Below, in pieces: positions 43,767-51,918 of a DNA stretch of 64,000 bases. The notes under the pieces are model-generated. The model saw only the letters and a list, made by a program, of their open reading frames with translations, had not been told where the DNA came from and did not search any database. The position numbers and the translations under genes are program-made. This DNA comes from Planctomycetaceae bacterium (lineage in GTDB: Bacteria; Planctomycetota; Planctomycetia; Pirellulales; PNKZ01). The stretch lies in assembly GCA_016793115.1 (NCBI GenBank), contig JAEUIN010000407.1, positions 62,001 to 126,000 on the forward strand, read 5' to 3'. Within the stretch, counting starts at the first letter, position 1. Each line of letters begins with the position of its first letter.

Positions 43767-43836
43767 GCCGAGCGTCGGCGACGCCCAAGCCGGCGGATTT
43801 GTTATTTCGCTGAGATCGCAAAGAAGGGAAGTACCG

Positions 43837-44664
43837 ATGGCCGATGCCCGACGGATCGCGAGGCAACGTCTGGAAAGTCTTGAGCGGGCAGGAGTGAAAG
43901 GCGTCAAACGCGGTACGCCGTTCAAGGTCGCGAAGAGTTCAACTTCTGCGCATGTCGAATCGGCATCGCGCGAGACAGGGGCGACGAGCCGAGCGTTGCC
44001 CGCCCCCGCCGCTTCGCCTGCGTCCACGGTCGTGCAAGGCGCGATCGACGTCAACAAGCCGCTCACGCCGCTGCCGGGCGTGAAGACGATCGCCGAACGG
44101 GAAGCGGCGCTCGACGTGATCCGCCGCAAGGTCTCGGCCTGCCCGCGCTGCCCGGAGCTTTGCTCGACCCGCAATAAGACCGTGTTCGGAGTGGGCAACC
44201 CGAAGGCGCGGCTGTGCTTTCTCGGCGAAGCGCCGGGCGCGGACGAAGACGCTCAAGGAGAGCCGTTCGTCGGGCGCGCCGGACAATTGCTGACGAAGAT
44301 TATCGAGGCCTGCACGCTCAAGCGCGAAGACGTCTACATTTTGAACGTACTCAAGTGCCGGCCGCCGAACAACCGGCCGCCGACTCCGGAAGAGTCGGCC
44401 AATTGCCGAGAGTATCTCGAAGGACAATTGGAAATCATTCGGCCGGAGTTCATTTGCTGTCTCGGCGCGACCGCGGCGAAGCAACTTTTGGCGACGGAAG
44501 TTTCCATCTCCAAGTTGCGCGGCAAGTTTCAAACGTACCGCGGCATTCGCGTGATGTGCACCTATCACCCGGCCTACTTGCTGCGCAATCCGGAAGCCAA
44601 GCGCGACGTCTGGGAAGACATGAAGACGCTGATGCGCGAAATGGGAATCGAATTGGGGAAGTGA
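43837..44664 (+). CDS. udg: Family 4 (iron-sulfur) uracil-DNA glycosylase
   Basis: Removes uracil from DNA in base-excision repair. From ATG 43837, with AAGGGAAG upstream, it is 275 residues. An N-terminal Ala/Ser/Pro-rich extension (~1-95) is followed by the catalytic domain: CPRCPELC and further cysteines for the 4Fe-4S cluster, motif A GEAPGADED, LKCRPPNNRPP and motif B HPAYLLRNP. The open frame continues ~520 codons upstream to 42268, but that part is antisense to der and is not the gene. Confidence 0.93.
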   Translation: MADARRIARQRLESLERAGVKGVKRGTPFKVAKSSTSAHVESASRETGATSRALPAPAASPASTVVQGAIDVNKPLTPLPGVKTIAEREAALDVIRRKVSACPRCPELCSTRNKTVFGVGNPKARLCFLGEAPGADEDAQGEPFVGRAGQLLTKIIEACTLKREDVYILNVLKCRPPNNRPPTPEESANCREYLEGQLEIIRPEFICCLGATAAKQLLATEVSISKLRGKFQTYRGIRVMCTYHPAYLLRNPEAKRDVWEDMKTLMREMGIELGK

Positions 44665-44670
44665 GTGAGC

Positions 44671-44746
44671 AGGCGCTAGGCGCCGGGAGTCAGGCGCTAA
44701 GCGAGTAGGCTCTTCAGCCTTCACCGGCGCCCGGCGCCTAGCGCCT
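44671..44746. terminator. Word-type inverted repeat (GGCGCTAGGCGCC) at convergent gene ends
   Basis: AGGCGCTAGGCGCCGGG (44671-44687) and CCCGGCGCCTAGCGCCT (44730-44746) form a perfect 17-bp stem filling the 94-bp gap between convergent genes. The same word recurs before galT at 53498. No T tract. Confidence 0.6.
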
Positions 44747-44758
44747 GGCGCCTGCCTT

Positions 44759-45355
44759 TCAGCGTCGTGCTTCCCATTGTCCGGGGACTCCGTGCAGTTC
44801 GCCGGGCGTGCTTCCCCACGTGCCTTCCGTGAGGCGGCGGCCGTCGTCGGAGACTTTGGCCGAGAACGAGCCGACGGCCAGCGTGCCGCTCACGTTCTCG
44901 ATCGTCTTGCCTTCGATGAAGAGGTGCTTGCTCGAAGCGACGTAGGTGGCGGTGAAATGCTCGCGACCGAGAAACGCGTTGCGATCGCGCCATTCGAAGA
45001 ACCCGGCGAGCACCGCTCCCTCTTGGGTCGGCTGCTGCGACGTGAACTTCAACACGCTGTCGGTGAAGTCGGTTCCTTCGGCGTCGGTCGAGGCGCAGAG
45101 AGTGAACGCGCCGTGCGTCAGATTCGGCACGTAGGGCGTCGGAATCGGCGCGAGCTCCGCGCTTCCGGTCGCCGTGGCCGAAGGCGCGGCGACCGCGACG
45201 GCCGTGGCCGTGAGTTCGTGCCGCGGCGCGAAAACATTGGGCAACGTCGCCGCGAGCACCGCGCTGATGCCGGCGATCAGCGACGCGGCGATCGTCGCGC
45301 CCGGGCCGTTGAGTCCAAATCGTCGCCTGCGCGACGGAGTCGTGTGGTCGTCCAT
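44759..45355 (-). CDS. Membrane-anchored protein of unknown function
   Basis: 198 residues. Basic cytoplasmic start (DDHTTPSRRRRFG), one membrane helix (ATIAASLIAGISAVLAATL), an Ala/Thr/Val-rich linker, then a ~120-residue domain with beta-strand character (GAFTLCASTDAEGTDFTDSVLKFTSQQ... HLFIEGKTIENVSGTLAVGSFSAKVSDDGRRLTEGTW) that could be a small lipocalin-like barrel. The longer frame 44721-45473 on the same strand is a shadow rich in Arg and His. No neighbour gives a role. Confidence 0.65.
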   Translation of the reverse strand: MDDHTTPSRRRRFGLNGPGATIAASLIAGISAVLAATLPNVFAPRHELTATAVAVAAPSATATGSAELAPIPTPYVPNLTHGAFTLCASTDAEGTDFTDSVLKFTSQQPTQEGAVLAGFFEWRDRNAFLGREHFTATYVASSKHLFIEGKTIENVSGTLAVGSFSAKVSDDGRRLTEGTWGSTPGELHGVPGQWEARR

Positions 45356-45469
45356 GACGGTCGTCTCCCGCTAGGTCCGCGAAATTGCGCGGGAGTTTAG
45401 AATCGTCGCAAAACCGCCACAAGACGTCTCGGGCCTTTAGCCCCCGGCGAGTCGCCGAAGGCCGACCAA

Positions 45470-45763
45470 TCACTCGGCCGACTCGTCGCCGTCGAGCTGC
45501 TTCTTGTAGTCGTCACGTTCGCGGCGCGTCGCTTCGAGATCGAAGAGCAAATACTTCATGTCGAGTCGCAGCTGCGAAAGAGCGTCTTGCACCAGATTCA
45601 TGATCCGGCGGCGACGCTTTGTGCTGTCGATGACCCGGCCTAGCACCGGCTCGACGCGGTCGCGGACTTCGCCCGGTAGTTCGCCGACGACCTTGATCAG
45701 GTCGACCAAGTCGGCGGGCAGGTCTTCAACGGCAGGCTTAATCACGCGGGTCGATTCGCTCAT
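45470..45763 (-). CDS. Small conserved-looking protein of unknown function
   Basis: 97 residues, no signal peptide. The first half is hydrophobic-acidic helix (DLPADLVDLIKVVGELPGEVRDRVEPVLGRVID); the second is a charged likely coiled coil (LVQDALSQLRLDMKYLLFDLEATRRERDDYKKQL). A GAGGAG ribosome-binding site lies ~9 bases before the ATG, supporting expression. Possibly a dimeric adaptor; no family was recognised. Confidence 0.65.
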   Translation of the reverse strand: MSESTRVIKPAVEDLPADLVDLIKVVGELPGEVRDRVEPVLGRVIDSTKRRRRIMNLVQDALSQLRLDMKYLLFDLEATRRERDDYKKQLDGDESAE

Positions 45764-46062
45764 CGTGGTTCTCTCCTCAAAGGTTGTGAGGCGAGGTAAA
45801 AGCAGCCGATGTGCCGAAAGGGCGACAGGGCTCGCATGTTAACGCGCAAGCAATTGGGCGGCAAAGGGATACGTCGAATCGCGAAGAACGCCGGCGGCGA
45901 GTCGCATGTTGCCGGAACGCCACGAGTCGCTCTGTCGGCGAATCGCAAAGCCTGATAAAAGCAGGTCTTACGTCGCGCCGCCTCATCGCTGCGCCGTTGT
46001 TGCCGAAAGGAAACAGGCTTTCGGCCCTGACCGATCCGACACGGAAGACGAATTCGGTTTCC
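45764..46062. other. Divergent intergenic region
   Basis: 299 bp between the 97-residue gene (-) and the 935-residue secreted protein gene (+). The frame of the latter is open throughout, but the translation is Arg-rich and lacks a signal peptide; I see no gene or repeat. Confidence 0.4.
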
Positions 46063-48870
46063 ATGCTTGCTCGTAGCCAGTGCCGTCGGACGCGGCTTGT
46101 CCGCCGTTCGCTCCTAGGGCTCGTTGCGCTCGCGGCGACGACGCTGCTGATCGCTGCGCCGGCCGAGGCCGACTTTCACGACGGCTTTGAAACGGCCGAG
46201 CCTGCCTGGCGCGACGCCGGCGGCGACGCGCGTTACAAGCTCGACCGGCAGTTGCGCATCGCCCAAGACGCGCACTCCGGACAAGGCTGCGAGTTCCTCG
46301 AGATCACCAGTTCCGACGGCGGCACCGCGATCTACCTGAGTTACGACGTCGGCAACGCGCCGGTCATCGATGAACTCACAGCCGGGTTATGGCTCCGTGC
46401 GAGCCGCAGCGGCGTGCAATTCGCCGCCCGAGTCGTCTTTCCGCGTACGCTGGAGCCGCAGTCGCAAAAACCGGTGACGGCGCTCGTGCTCGGGACCAGC
46501 TATGTAGACGAAGGCCAATGGCGGCGACTGACCATCGGCGATTTTCGCAATCAAGTGGAGCAGCAAGCGCGCTTGCTGCGCGCACAACTCCGCTTGCCCG
46601 TCGATACGCGCCAGGCGTACGTCGATCGCGTGTTGCTCAACGTCTACGTGGGGCCGGGCAAGCATCAGTTTTGGATCGACGATCTGGAACTGTCCGGCAT
46701 CGTTTACGCCCCGCAAAAACCTTTGAGTTCCGAACCTACCAAGCTTCCGGGATACAACGACTTCGCCGCGGCCGGTCCGTTTCGCCCGATCAGCACGCCG
46801 GGGGATCTCGAAGCGGCCGCACGCCCGGTTTCGTCGGTCGTGGAACTCAAGGGGCAAACGCTGCTTGTGCGGGGCAAGCAGTTTTTCCCGCGGGCCATCG
46901 AGCATCAGGGCGAGCCGCTCGAATTTCTGCAGAAGCTCGGCTTCAATGCCGTGCGGATGCGGACGACGCCGTCGCGCGAGACTTTGGAGGAGGCAACTCG
47001 ACTCGGCCTGTGGCTAATCTGCCCGCCGCCGCAGCCGGCCGACCTCGGCAATCCCTACGGCGCGGCGACGCCGACGTCCGAATCGCAATTCGGCGAGGCG
47101 TTTCAAGCGGTGCTCGCATGGGATCTCGGCGATCAATGCACCGGCACGGATCTCGACATCATCAAGCGTTGGTCCGAGCATGTGCGACGCAACGACTTGC
47201 CGCGTCCGCGTCCGATCGTTTGCTTGCCGCTGGGGGACGTGCGCAGCCTCAGCCGGCAAGTCGACGTCGTCGTGGCCCAGCGCCGGCCGATGGGAACGAA
47301 CTTCGAGCTTTCCGACTACGGGCGCTGGCTTCGCGATTCGTCGCGGCTGGCGCGGCCCGGCACGCCGCAATGGGCGCTGATTCAGACGCAGCCGGAGAGG
47401 GAGTTGGCTCGACAATCGCAGCTTTTGGCGCAGGCCGTCCCGCCGCCTCTGCCCACCGTGGGCGCCGAGCAAATCCGCCTCATGGTCTTCGAAGCGCTCG
47501 CCGCGGGAGTGCGCGGGTTGCGGTTCGATTCGCAAACGCCGCTCAATCTTCCCGACGAAGCCACTCAGACACGCGCCGCGGCGCTGCACTTGATCAACCT
47601 CGAATTGGAACTCATCGACGCCTGGGCCTCGGCCGGCACGTTCGTCACCCGGGTGCCCGGCAGCGAGAAAGACGTCTCCGGAGCGTTGCTGCAAATCGAT
47701 CGCGGACACTTGCTGTTGCCGATGTGGACGGGGAAAGGGGCCCAGTTCGTGCCGGGGCAATCGGCGGCTCCGGGGCTGACGTTCGTCGTACCCGGCGTGC
47801 CGGAATCGGTCGACGTGTATGAACTCTCGCCCGGCGGGATGCGGCCGCTGTTGCGGCAGCGCGTGACCGGAGGGATGCGCGTCACGCTCGACGACTTTAG
47901 TCTGACGTCGCTCATTCTGCTGACGCAAGATCCGCAAGTCGTAAGCGTCGTTTCGCAGCGGCTGACGGCGGTGAGCGCGACCGCGGTGCGCCTGCAGCGC
48001 GAGGTGACCGAGCAAACGATGCGCGAGGCCGAACGCGTGCATGCCGAATTGGTGACGCTCGCGCCGCCGGTGCCCCGCGCCGCCGAATGGCTCGGCGCGG
48101 CGCGGCGCTCGCTCGCCGAAGCCGACGCGCGTCTGGCCCCCGGCAACCTGCGCGACGGCTATCTTGCGACGCGTCGCGCGCTGCGGCCGATCGCGCTGTT
48201 GGAAAGGGCTCACTGGCAAAACGCCGTGGCCGCCGCGGACGACTCGCCCACTATGACGCCGTTCGCCGCGTCGTTCGCCACGCTCCCCGAGCATTGGCGG
48301 ATGCTGACGCGCCTCCGCGGTATCGCGGCCTGGCAAAACTTGTTGCCGGCCGGCGAGTTTGAAGGGCTCGATATCGTCGTCGCCGCCGGTTGGCGACACG
48401 TACAGCACTTACCCGAGGGGGTCCGCGGCGACGCCGACATCGCGCCGTTCGCACGGGGTGCGGCCGCCGGCGCAGCCAATTCCGCCGCCGCTGCGAATTT
48501 GTCGAGCGGATCGCAATATAGCTTGCGGCTCACGGCCCAAGCCTTAAACGAGGCCGCAGCCGACGTCGTCGGCGAGACGCCGCCGGTCTGGATTGTGTCG
48601 CCTCCGGTCCCGGTTCGCGCGGGCGAGGTGCTCCGCATCTCCGGTTGGGTCAACGTGCCGGACGACGTATCGAAGGGGCGCGAGCGGCTCGTCGTGTTCG
48701 ACTCGATCGGCGGGGAGTCGCTAGGCGTGCGGTTCGGAAAAACGCCCGGCTGGCGGCGTTTCGCTTACTTCCGCATGGCCCCGCTCGACGGCGAGGTCAC
48801 GCTCACCGCGGCGCTCGGCGGCGTCGGCTCGGCGCTTCTCGACGACGTGAAGATCGAAGCGGCCCGCTGA
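46063..48870 (+). CDS. Large secreted protein with carbohydrate-binding-like ends and a TIM-barrel-like centre
   Basis: 935 residues from ATG 46063, which starts a good signal peptide (SLLGLVALAATTLLIAAPAEA). Residues ~30-215 (DFHDGFETAEPAWRDAGGDARYKLDRQLRI...) look like a jelly-roll domain. Residues ~260-560 resemble a degenerate glycoside-hydrolase barrel (PRAIEHQGEPLEFLQKLGFNAVRMRTTPSRE; LMVFEALAAGVRGLRFDSQTPLN). The C-terminal ~150 residues form another jelly-roll (VRAGEVLRISGWVNVPDD... LLDDVKIEAAR). I see no confident catalytic acid pair. Probably a Planctomycete-specific envelope glycan protein. Confidence 0.75.
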   Translation: MLARSQCRRTRLVRRSLLGLVALAATTLLIAAPAEADFHDGFETAEPAWRDAGGDARYKLDRQLRIAQDAHSGQGCEFLEITSSDGGTAIYLSYDVGNAPVIDELTAGLWLRASRSGVQFAARVVFPRTLEPQSQKPVTALVLGTSYVDEGQWRRLTIGDFRNQVEQQARLLRAQLRLPVDTRQAYVDRVLLNVYVGPGKHQFWIDDLELSGIVYAPQKPLSSEPTKLPGYNDFAAAGPFRPISTPGDLEAAARPVSSVVELKGQTLLVRGKQFFPRAIEHQGEPLEFLQKLGFNAVRMRTTPSRETLEEATRLGLWLICPPPQPADLGNPYGAATPTSESQFGEAFQAVLAWDLGDQCTGTDLDIIKRWSEHVRRNDLPRPRPIVCLPLGDVRSLSRQVDVVVAQRRPMGTNFELSDYGRWLRDSSRLARPGTPQWALIQTQPERELARQSQLLAQAVPPPLPTVGAEQIRLMVFEALAAGVRGLRFDSQTPLNLPDEATQTRAAALHLINLELELIDAWASAGTFVTRVPGSEKDVSGALLQIDRGHLLLPMWTGKGAQFVPGQSAAPGLTFVVPGVPESVDVYELSPGGMRPLLRQRVTGGMRVTLDDFSLTSLILLTQDPQVVSVVSQRLTAVSATAVRLQREVTEQTMREAERVHAELVTLAPPVPRAAEWLGAARRSLAEADARLAPGNLRDGYLATRRALRPIALLERAHWQNAVAAADDSPTMTPFAASFATLPEHWRMLTRLRGIAAWQNLLPAGEFEGLDIVVAAGWRHVQHLPEGVRGDADIAPFARGAAAGAANSAAAANLSSGSQYSLRLTAQALNEAAADVVGETPPVWIVSPPVPVRAGEVLRISGWVNVPDDVSKGRERLVVFDSIGGESLGVRFGKTPGWRRFAYFRMAPLDGEVTLTAALGGVGSALLDDVKIEAAR

Positions 48871-48879
48871 CGAGCGCCG

Positions 48880-49863
48880 TTACTTCGTCGCGGCCGATTT
48901 TTCCCACTGGCCGCCGATTCGCGGATCGTGGAGCGTGCGCACCATTTCCTTCGCGGCTTCCCAGTAGCTGGAAAAGATCGGTACGGCCGGCGTCGAGCCG
49001 TCGTAGACGTGCGGCGTCGCTTCCGGAAGATGGTAGTAAGGAATCTTCGCGTAGCGGTGATGCGTGCCGTGGTAGTCGATGTGCAGCCAAGTCCACGAGA
49101 GGGCGTAGCCCAGCAGGCTTTTGTCGACCACGGTGCGCGTGTTCGTCAGCGGCGTGTTGCCGACTAAGCCCATGTGCTCAATGTAGCGATTCAAGGCCTG
49201 CACGTTGCCCGTGAGAAACGCGGGCACGAAGTAACCGACGAGAAACGCGGTCCACCAATCGTTGCGCTCGATAATGACGAACGCGGCGACCCACATGCCG
49301 ATCATCAAGGCGTATTCGAGCGCGATGCGAACCTTTTGCCGCGTGGGCAAATCGTGCATCTTCAACACGCCGCGCAAGAAAACCAGCGGGCTGTGAAAGA
49401 AGCCGAACAGCAACTCGCTGGCCGCGGCGAGCCTGCGCCGGCCGAGCGAGACGCGTGTGTCGACGAACGGCCAGAATTCGTAGTCTTTGTCGCTTGAGAT
49501 ATAAGCGTGGTGATGGGCGTGCACGGCGCGATACACGCTGAGCGGAATCAAAATCAGATTCCCGAGCATGATTCCCTGAAACTCGTTGACGAGCGGGCGC
49601 GGGTGAAGCGTGCCGTGCGAGGCTTCATGGAAAGCGACGACCTTGGCATGGCCGATCAGCGTGCAGATGAACCAGCAGCCGACCGTCAGCGGCCAGAGTT
49701 CGTGGTTCCAAGTCCAAACGGCCGCCGCCATAAAGCCGACATGGACGAGCGTCGAAAGCGGGTGAACCCAATGGGCGCCTCCCTCGTTGCTGTGCCAACG
49801 CTTGATCAGCGTGCGCAGCTCGGCGGCGTTCGGCGTCGTATCGGGCGTAGTGGTCTGCGACAT
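48880..49863 (-). CDS. Membrane fatty-acid desaturase
   Basis: 327 residues from ATG 49863 (MSQTTTPDTT). Three histidine boxes of the di-iron desaturase/hydroxylase family are visible: HEASH, HAHHH and HGTHH, with four predicted membrane helices between them (LVHVGFMAAAVWTWN, LTVGCWFICTLIGHA, ALMIGMWVAAFVII, AFLVGYFVPAFLTG). It introduces a double bond or hydroxyl into lipid acyl chains, or acts on carotenoid-like substrates. Regiospecificity cannot be read. Nine bp from the convergent 935-residue gene. Confidence 0.88.
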   Translation of the reverse strand: MSQTTTPDTTPNAAELRTLIKRWHSNEGGAHWVHPLSTLVHVGFMAAAVWTWNHELWPLTVGCWFICTLIGHAKVVAFHEASHGTLHPRPLVNEFQGIMLGNLILIPLSVYRAVHAHHHAYISSDKDYEFWPFVDTRVSLGRRRLAAASELLFGFFHSPLVFLRGVLKMHDLPTRQKVRIALEYALMIGMWVAAFVIIERNDWWTAFLVGYFVPAFLTGNVQALNRYIEHMGLVGNTPLTNTRTVVDKSLLGYALSWTWLHIDYHGTHHRYAKIPYYHLPEATPHVYDGSTPAVPIFSSYWEAAKEMVRTLHDPRIGGQWEKSAATK

Positions 49864-50073
49864 ACGAATGCAACTAAAGGCTTGAGGAATCACCGATTAT
49901 GAGTGATCGCGACGTTTGTGTCATTATCCCGCAACGGTCGGCGGCCGAGTACGTGCGGAACGATGTACGACATTCGACCACGATGATGCCCGCACAGGAA
50001 AGTGTGCGTTCCCGGACCGACGGCGTGCGATTCGAGAAATTTTCGGCGAACTCTCGAAACGCAAATTCGTAGG

Positions 50074-50079
50074 TTACAA
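50074..50079 (+). promoter_or_regulatory. Putative -10 hexamer TACAAT of the RNA gene
   Basis: TACAAT placed so that transcription would start at about 50086, just within the 5' arm of the long structured hairpin. The -35 is not recognisable. Confidence 0.4.
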
Positions 50080-50085
50080 TTAGTT

Positions 50086-50412
50086 ATCGGGTTGCAGCTC
50101 TCCCGGCGGCGGCAAACTTTTTCGGAAGTTTGCCGATCCGCCGGGGCCGTTTGGCCGATAACCCTAGGCATGGTTTTCGCGGTGCGTAAATCCGCATCCG
50201 GAGAGCCTGCCCAGACCAGACATTTGGAAACAAGCCTCTCGTCACGCAAGATTCCGTCGGAGGTGCCAAAACTATTGCGTGAACCCGGGCCAATCACGTT
50301 TGTGCCTAGCATAAACCGGCCTGCGTTCTTCTCGCAGCGACTCCACCGTCGCAATCGGCGAGAGGTTTGAATACCGAGGCCGCGTACGCGAAACCGCGTA
50401 CGCGGCCTTTTT
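50086..50412 (+). ncRNA. Candidate structured non-coding RNA, ~327 nt
   Basis: No plausible coding frame on +, but dense complementarity. Domain 1: GTTATCGG (50082-50089)/CCGATAAC (50154-50161) encloses CCCGGCGG/CCGCCGGG (50101-50108/50137-50144), which encloses CGGCAAACTT/AAGTTTGCCG (50109-50118/50125-50134). Domain 2 is closed by CTAGGCA (50163-50169)/TGCCTAG (50302-50308) and contains CACGCAA/TTGCGTG (50242-50248/50274-50280). It ends at a textbook terminator. I could not match it to RNase P RNA, tmRNA, SRP RNA, 6S RNA or a known riboswitch. It could be a stand-alone RNA or a leader ending ~220 bp before the aminotransferase gene. Confidence 0.6.
50377..50412 (+). terminator. Strong rho-independent terminator
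   Basis: Perfect 13-bp stem GGCCGCGTACGCG (50377-50389)/CGCGTACGCGGCC (50394-50406), loop AAAC, then six T. The best terminator in the window; it ends the RNA candidate and points to transcription on +. Confidence 0.92.
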
Positions 50413-50634
50413 TCTTGGGCGGTACACAACCAGCGTCGTGTCGGCCGCGTCGCCCCCGTCCAGAACCAAGGCGAACTTCTTACTGCCTGCGGGCTCTTTC
50501 TTCCCGCAACCGGTCCCGGCGATCGCTCCGCGCCCCTTGAACGCATGCAGGCAACGTGCGATTCTGGTTGGCTTGTTCATGTTGAGCTACTTGTTCGTCT
50601 CACTCGTTCGCCCCGCTTCGGAGGCTCGTCGGTC

Positions 50635-51828
50635 ATGGCAGTCGGCATCTCGAAAATCGTCTCGGCTTTGGAACCTTCGGCCACATTGGCCATGGCCGCG
50701 AAGGCTCGCGAATTGAAAGCGGCCGGCAAGACGGTTTACGACTTCAGCGTCGGCGAGCCCGACTTCACGACGCCGGCCCACATTTGCGAAGCCGCCCAGA
50801 AGGCGATGGCCGCCGGCCACACGCACTACACGGCTTCGGGCGGCATCCAGGAGCTTCGCGTCGCGATCGCCAAGCAGTACCAGGCCACGCACGGCTTGGA
50901 GTATTCGCCGCAACAGGTGGTCGTGTCGAACGGGGCGAAGCACTCGTTGCACAACGCCTTCACGGTGCTATGCGACCCGGGCGACGAAGTCATCATTCCC
51001 GCGCCGTATTGGGTGAGCTACGCCGAACTCGTCAAGCTCACCGGTGCGAAGCCGGTGATCGTGCCGACGGAAGAGAAGAACGACTTCAAGCTCACGCCCG
51101 CGCAACTCCGGGCGGCGATCACTCCGAAGACGAAGATTCTGCTGCTCTGCTCGCCGTCGAATCCGACCGGCTCGATGTACTCGCCCGACGATCTCGGCGC
51201 GCTGGCCGACGTCGTGCTCGAAAAGAACCTCGTCGTGATGAGCGACGAAATCTACGAGCGCCTGATCTACGGCGATAATAAGTTCGCCAGCTTCGCCGCC
51301 GTACGCCCCGGCTTGGCCGAACGGACGATCACCATCAACGGCGTGAGCAAGGCCTACGCCATGACCGGTTGGCGCATCGGCTGGACGCTTGCCCCGCTCA
51401 ACGTCTCGAAGGCGATGGACTCGTTGCAGAGTCAGGAAACGTCGAACCCGTGCAGCGTCAGCCAATACGCGGCTCTCGCCGCATTGGAAGGCCCGCAACA
51501 ATGCGTCAGCGATATGCTCGCCCAATTCGCGAAGCGCCGCGAATACGTGCGCGAGCGGATCGCGGCGCTGCCCGACGTCACCTGCCCGAACATGGGCGGG
51601 GCGTTCTACGCCTTCTTCAACATCCAAAAGCACCTCGGCCGCAAGTACGGCGGCGTGCAGGTCGACAACTCGGCGCAGTGGTGCCTGGAGCTGTTGGCCC
51701 AGCAAGGAGTAGCCACAGTGATGGGTTCGGCCTTCGGTGCCGAAGGTTACGCCCGACTTTCATTTGCCACCGACATGAAAACTCTGGAAAAGGGCTTCGC
51801 CGGGATTGAGGCGTTTCTAAAAAGCTAG
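50635..51828 (+). CDS. aspC: Class I PLP aminotransferase (aspartate aminotransferase type)
   Basis: 397 residues from ATG 50635 (MAVGISKIVSALEPSATLAM), with GGAGG ~10 bases upstream; the frame is open 30 codons further. Features are FSVGEPDFTTPAHI, YTASGGIQELRVAIA, PAPYWVSYAE, SPSNPTGSMYS (PLP-contacting Asn), MSDEIYERLIYG and the Schiff-base lysine in GVSKAYAMTGWRIGW. It matches the bacterial group Ib aspartate/prephenate aminotransferases. It follows the structured RNA locus, but the terminator suggests a separate unit. Confidence 0.93.
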   Translation: MAVGISKIVSALEPSATLAMAAKARELKAAGKTVYDFSVGEPDFTTPAHICEAAQKAMAAGHTHYTASGGIQELRVAIAKQYQATHGLEYSPQQVVVSNGAKHSLHNAFTVLCDPGDEVIIPAPYWVSYAELVKLTGAKPVIVPTEEKNDFKLTPAQLRAAITPKTKILLLCSPSNPTGSMYSPDDLGALADVVLEKNLVVMSDEIYERLIYGDNKFASFAAVRPGLAERTITINGVSKAYAMTGWRIGWTLAPLNVSKAMDSLQSQETSNPCSVSQYAALAALEGPQQCVSDMLAQFAKRREYVRERIAALPDVTCPNMGGAFYAFFNIQKHLGRKYGGVQVDNSAQWCLELLAQQGVATVMGSAFGAEGYARLSFATDMKTLEKGFAGIEAFLKS

Positions 51829-51851
51829 GGAGGCGTTTCGCCGGCGCGAAC

Positions 51852-51857
51852 TACAAT
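51852..51857 (+). promoter_or_regulatory. Putative -10 hexamer TACAAT (glgA)
   Basis: TACAAT overlaps the first possible ATG (51856) of the glgA frame, which argues that translation starts at the later ATG, 51919, after a ~55-base leader. Confidence 0.35.
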
Positions 51858-51918
51858 GGAGTCGGCTGCGTCGAAGAGCAGAGGCGCTTCGACGCGGCGT
51901 TTCTCGTTAGGACTCCCC

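Noticed and set aside
42268..43836. 520-codon N-terminal extension of the uracil-DNA glycosylase frame
   Set aside because: It is antisense to der, Arg/Asp/Val-rich without domains; a promoter-like hexamer and a ribosome-binding site precede ATG 43837.
44721..45473. 250-codon minus-strand frame overlapping the membrane-anchored unknown
   Set aside because: Arg/His-rich shadow; the frame 44759-45355 gives a membrane helix and balanced composition.
46389..47822. 477-codon plus-strand frame overlapping the 935-residue gene
   Set aside because: Arg/Ala-rich out-of-frame translation without domains.
47014..48408. 464-codon minus-strand frame under the 935-residue gene
   Set aside because: Shadow of a gene with a signal peptide and sensible codon use on +.
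50340..50380. tRNA-like T-arm (GGTTTGAATACC) at the end of the RNA candidate
   Set aside because: Stem is only three base pairs and no acceptor, D or anticodon arms surround it, so neither tRNA nor tmRNA.
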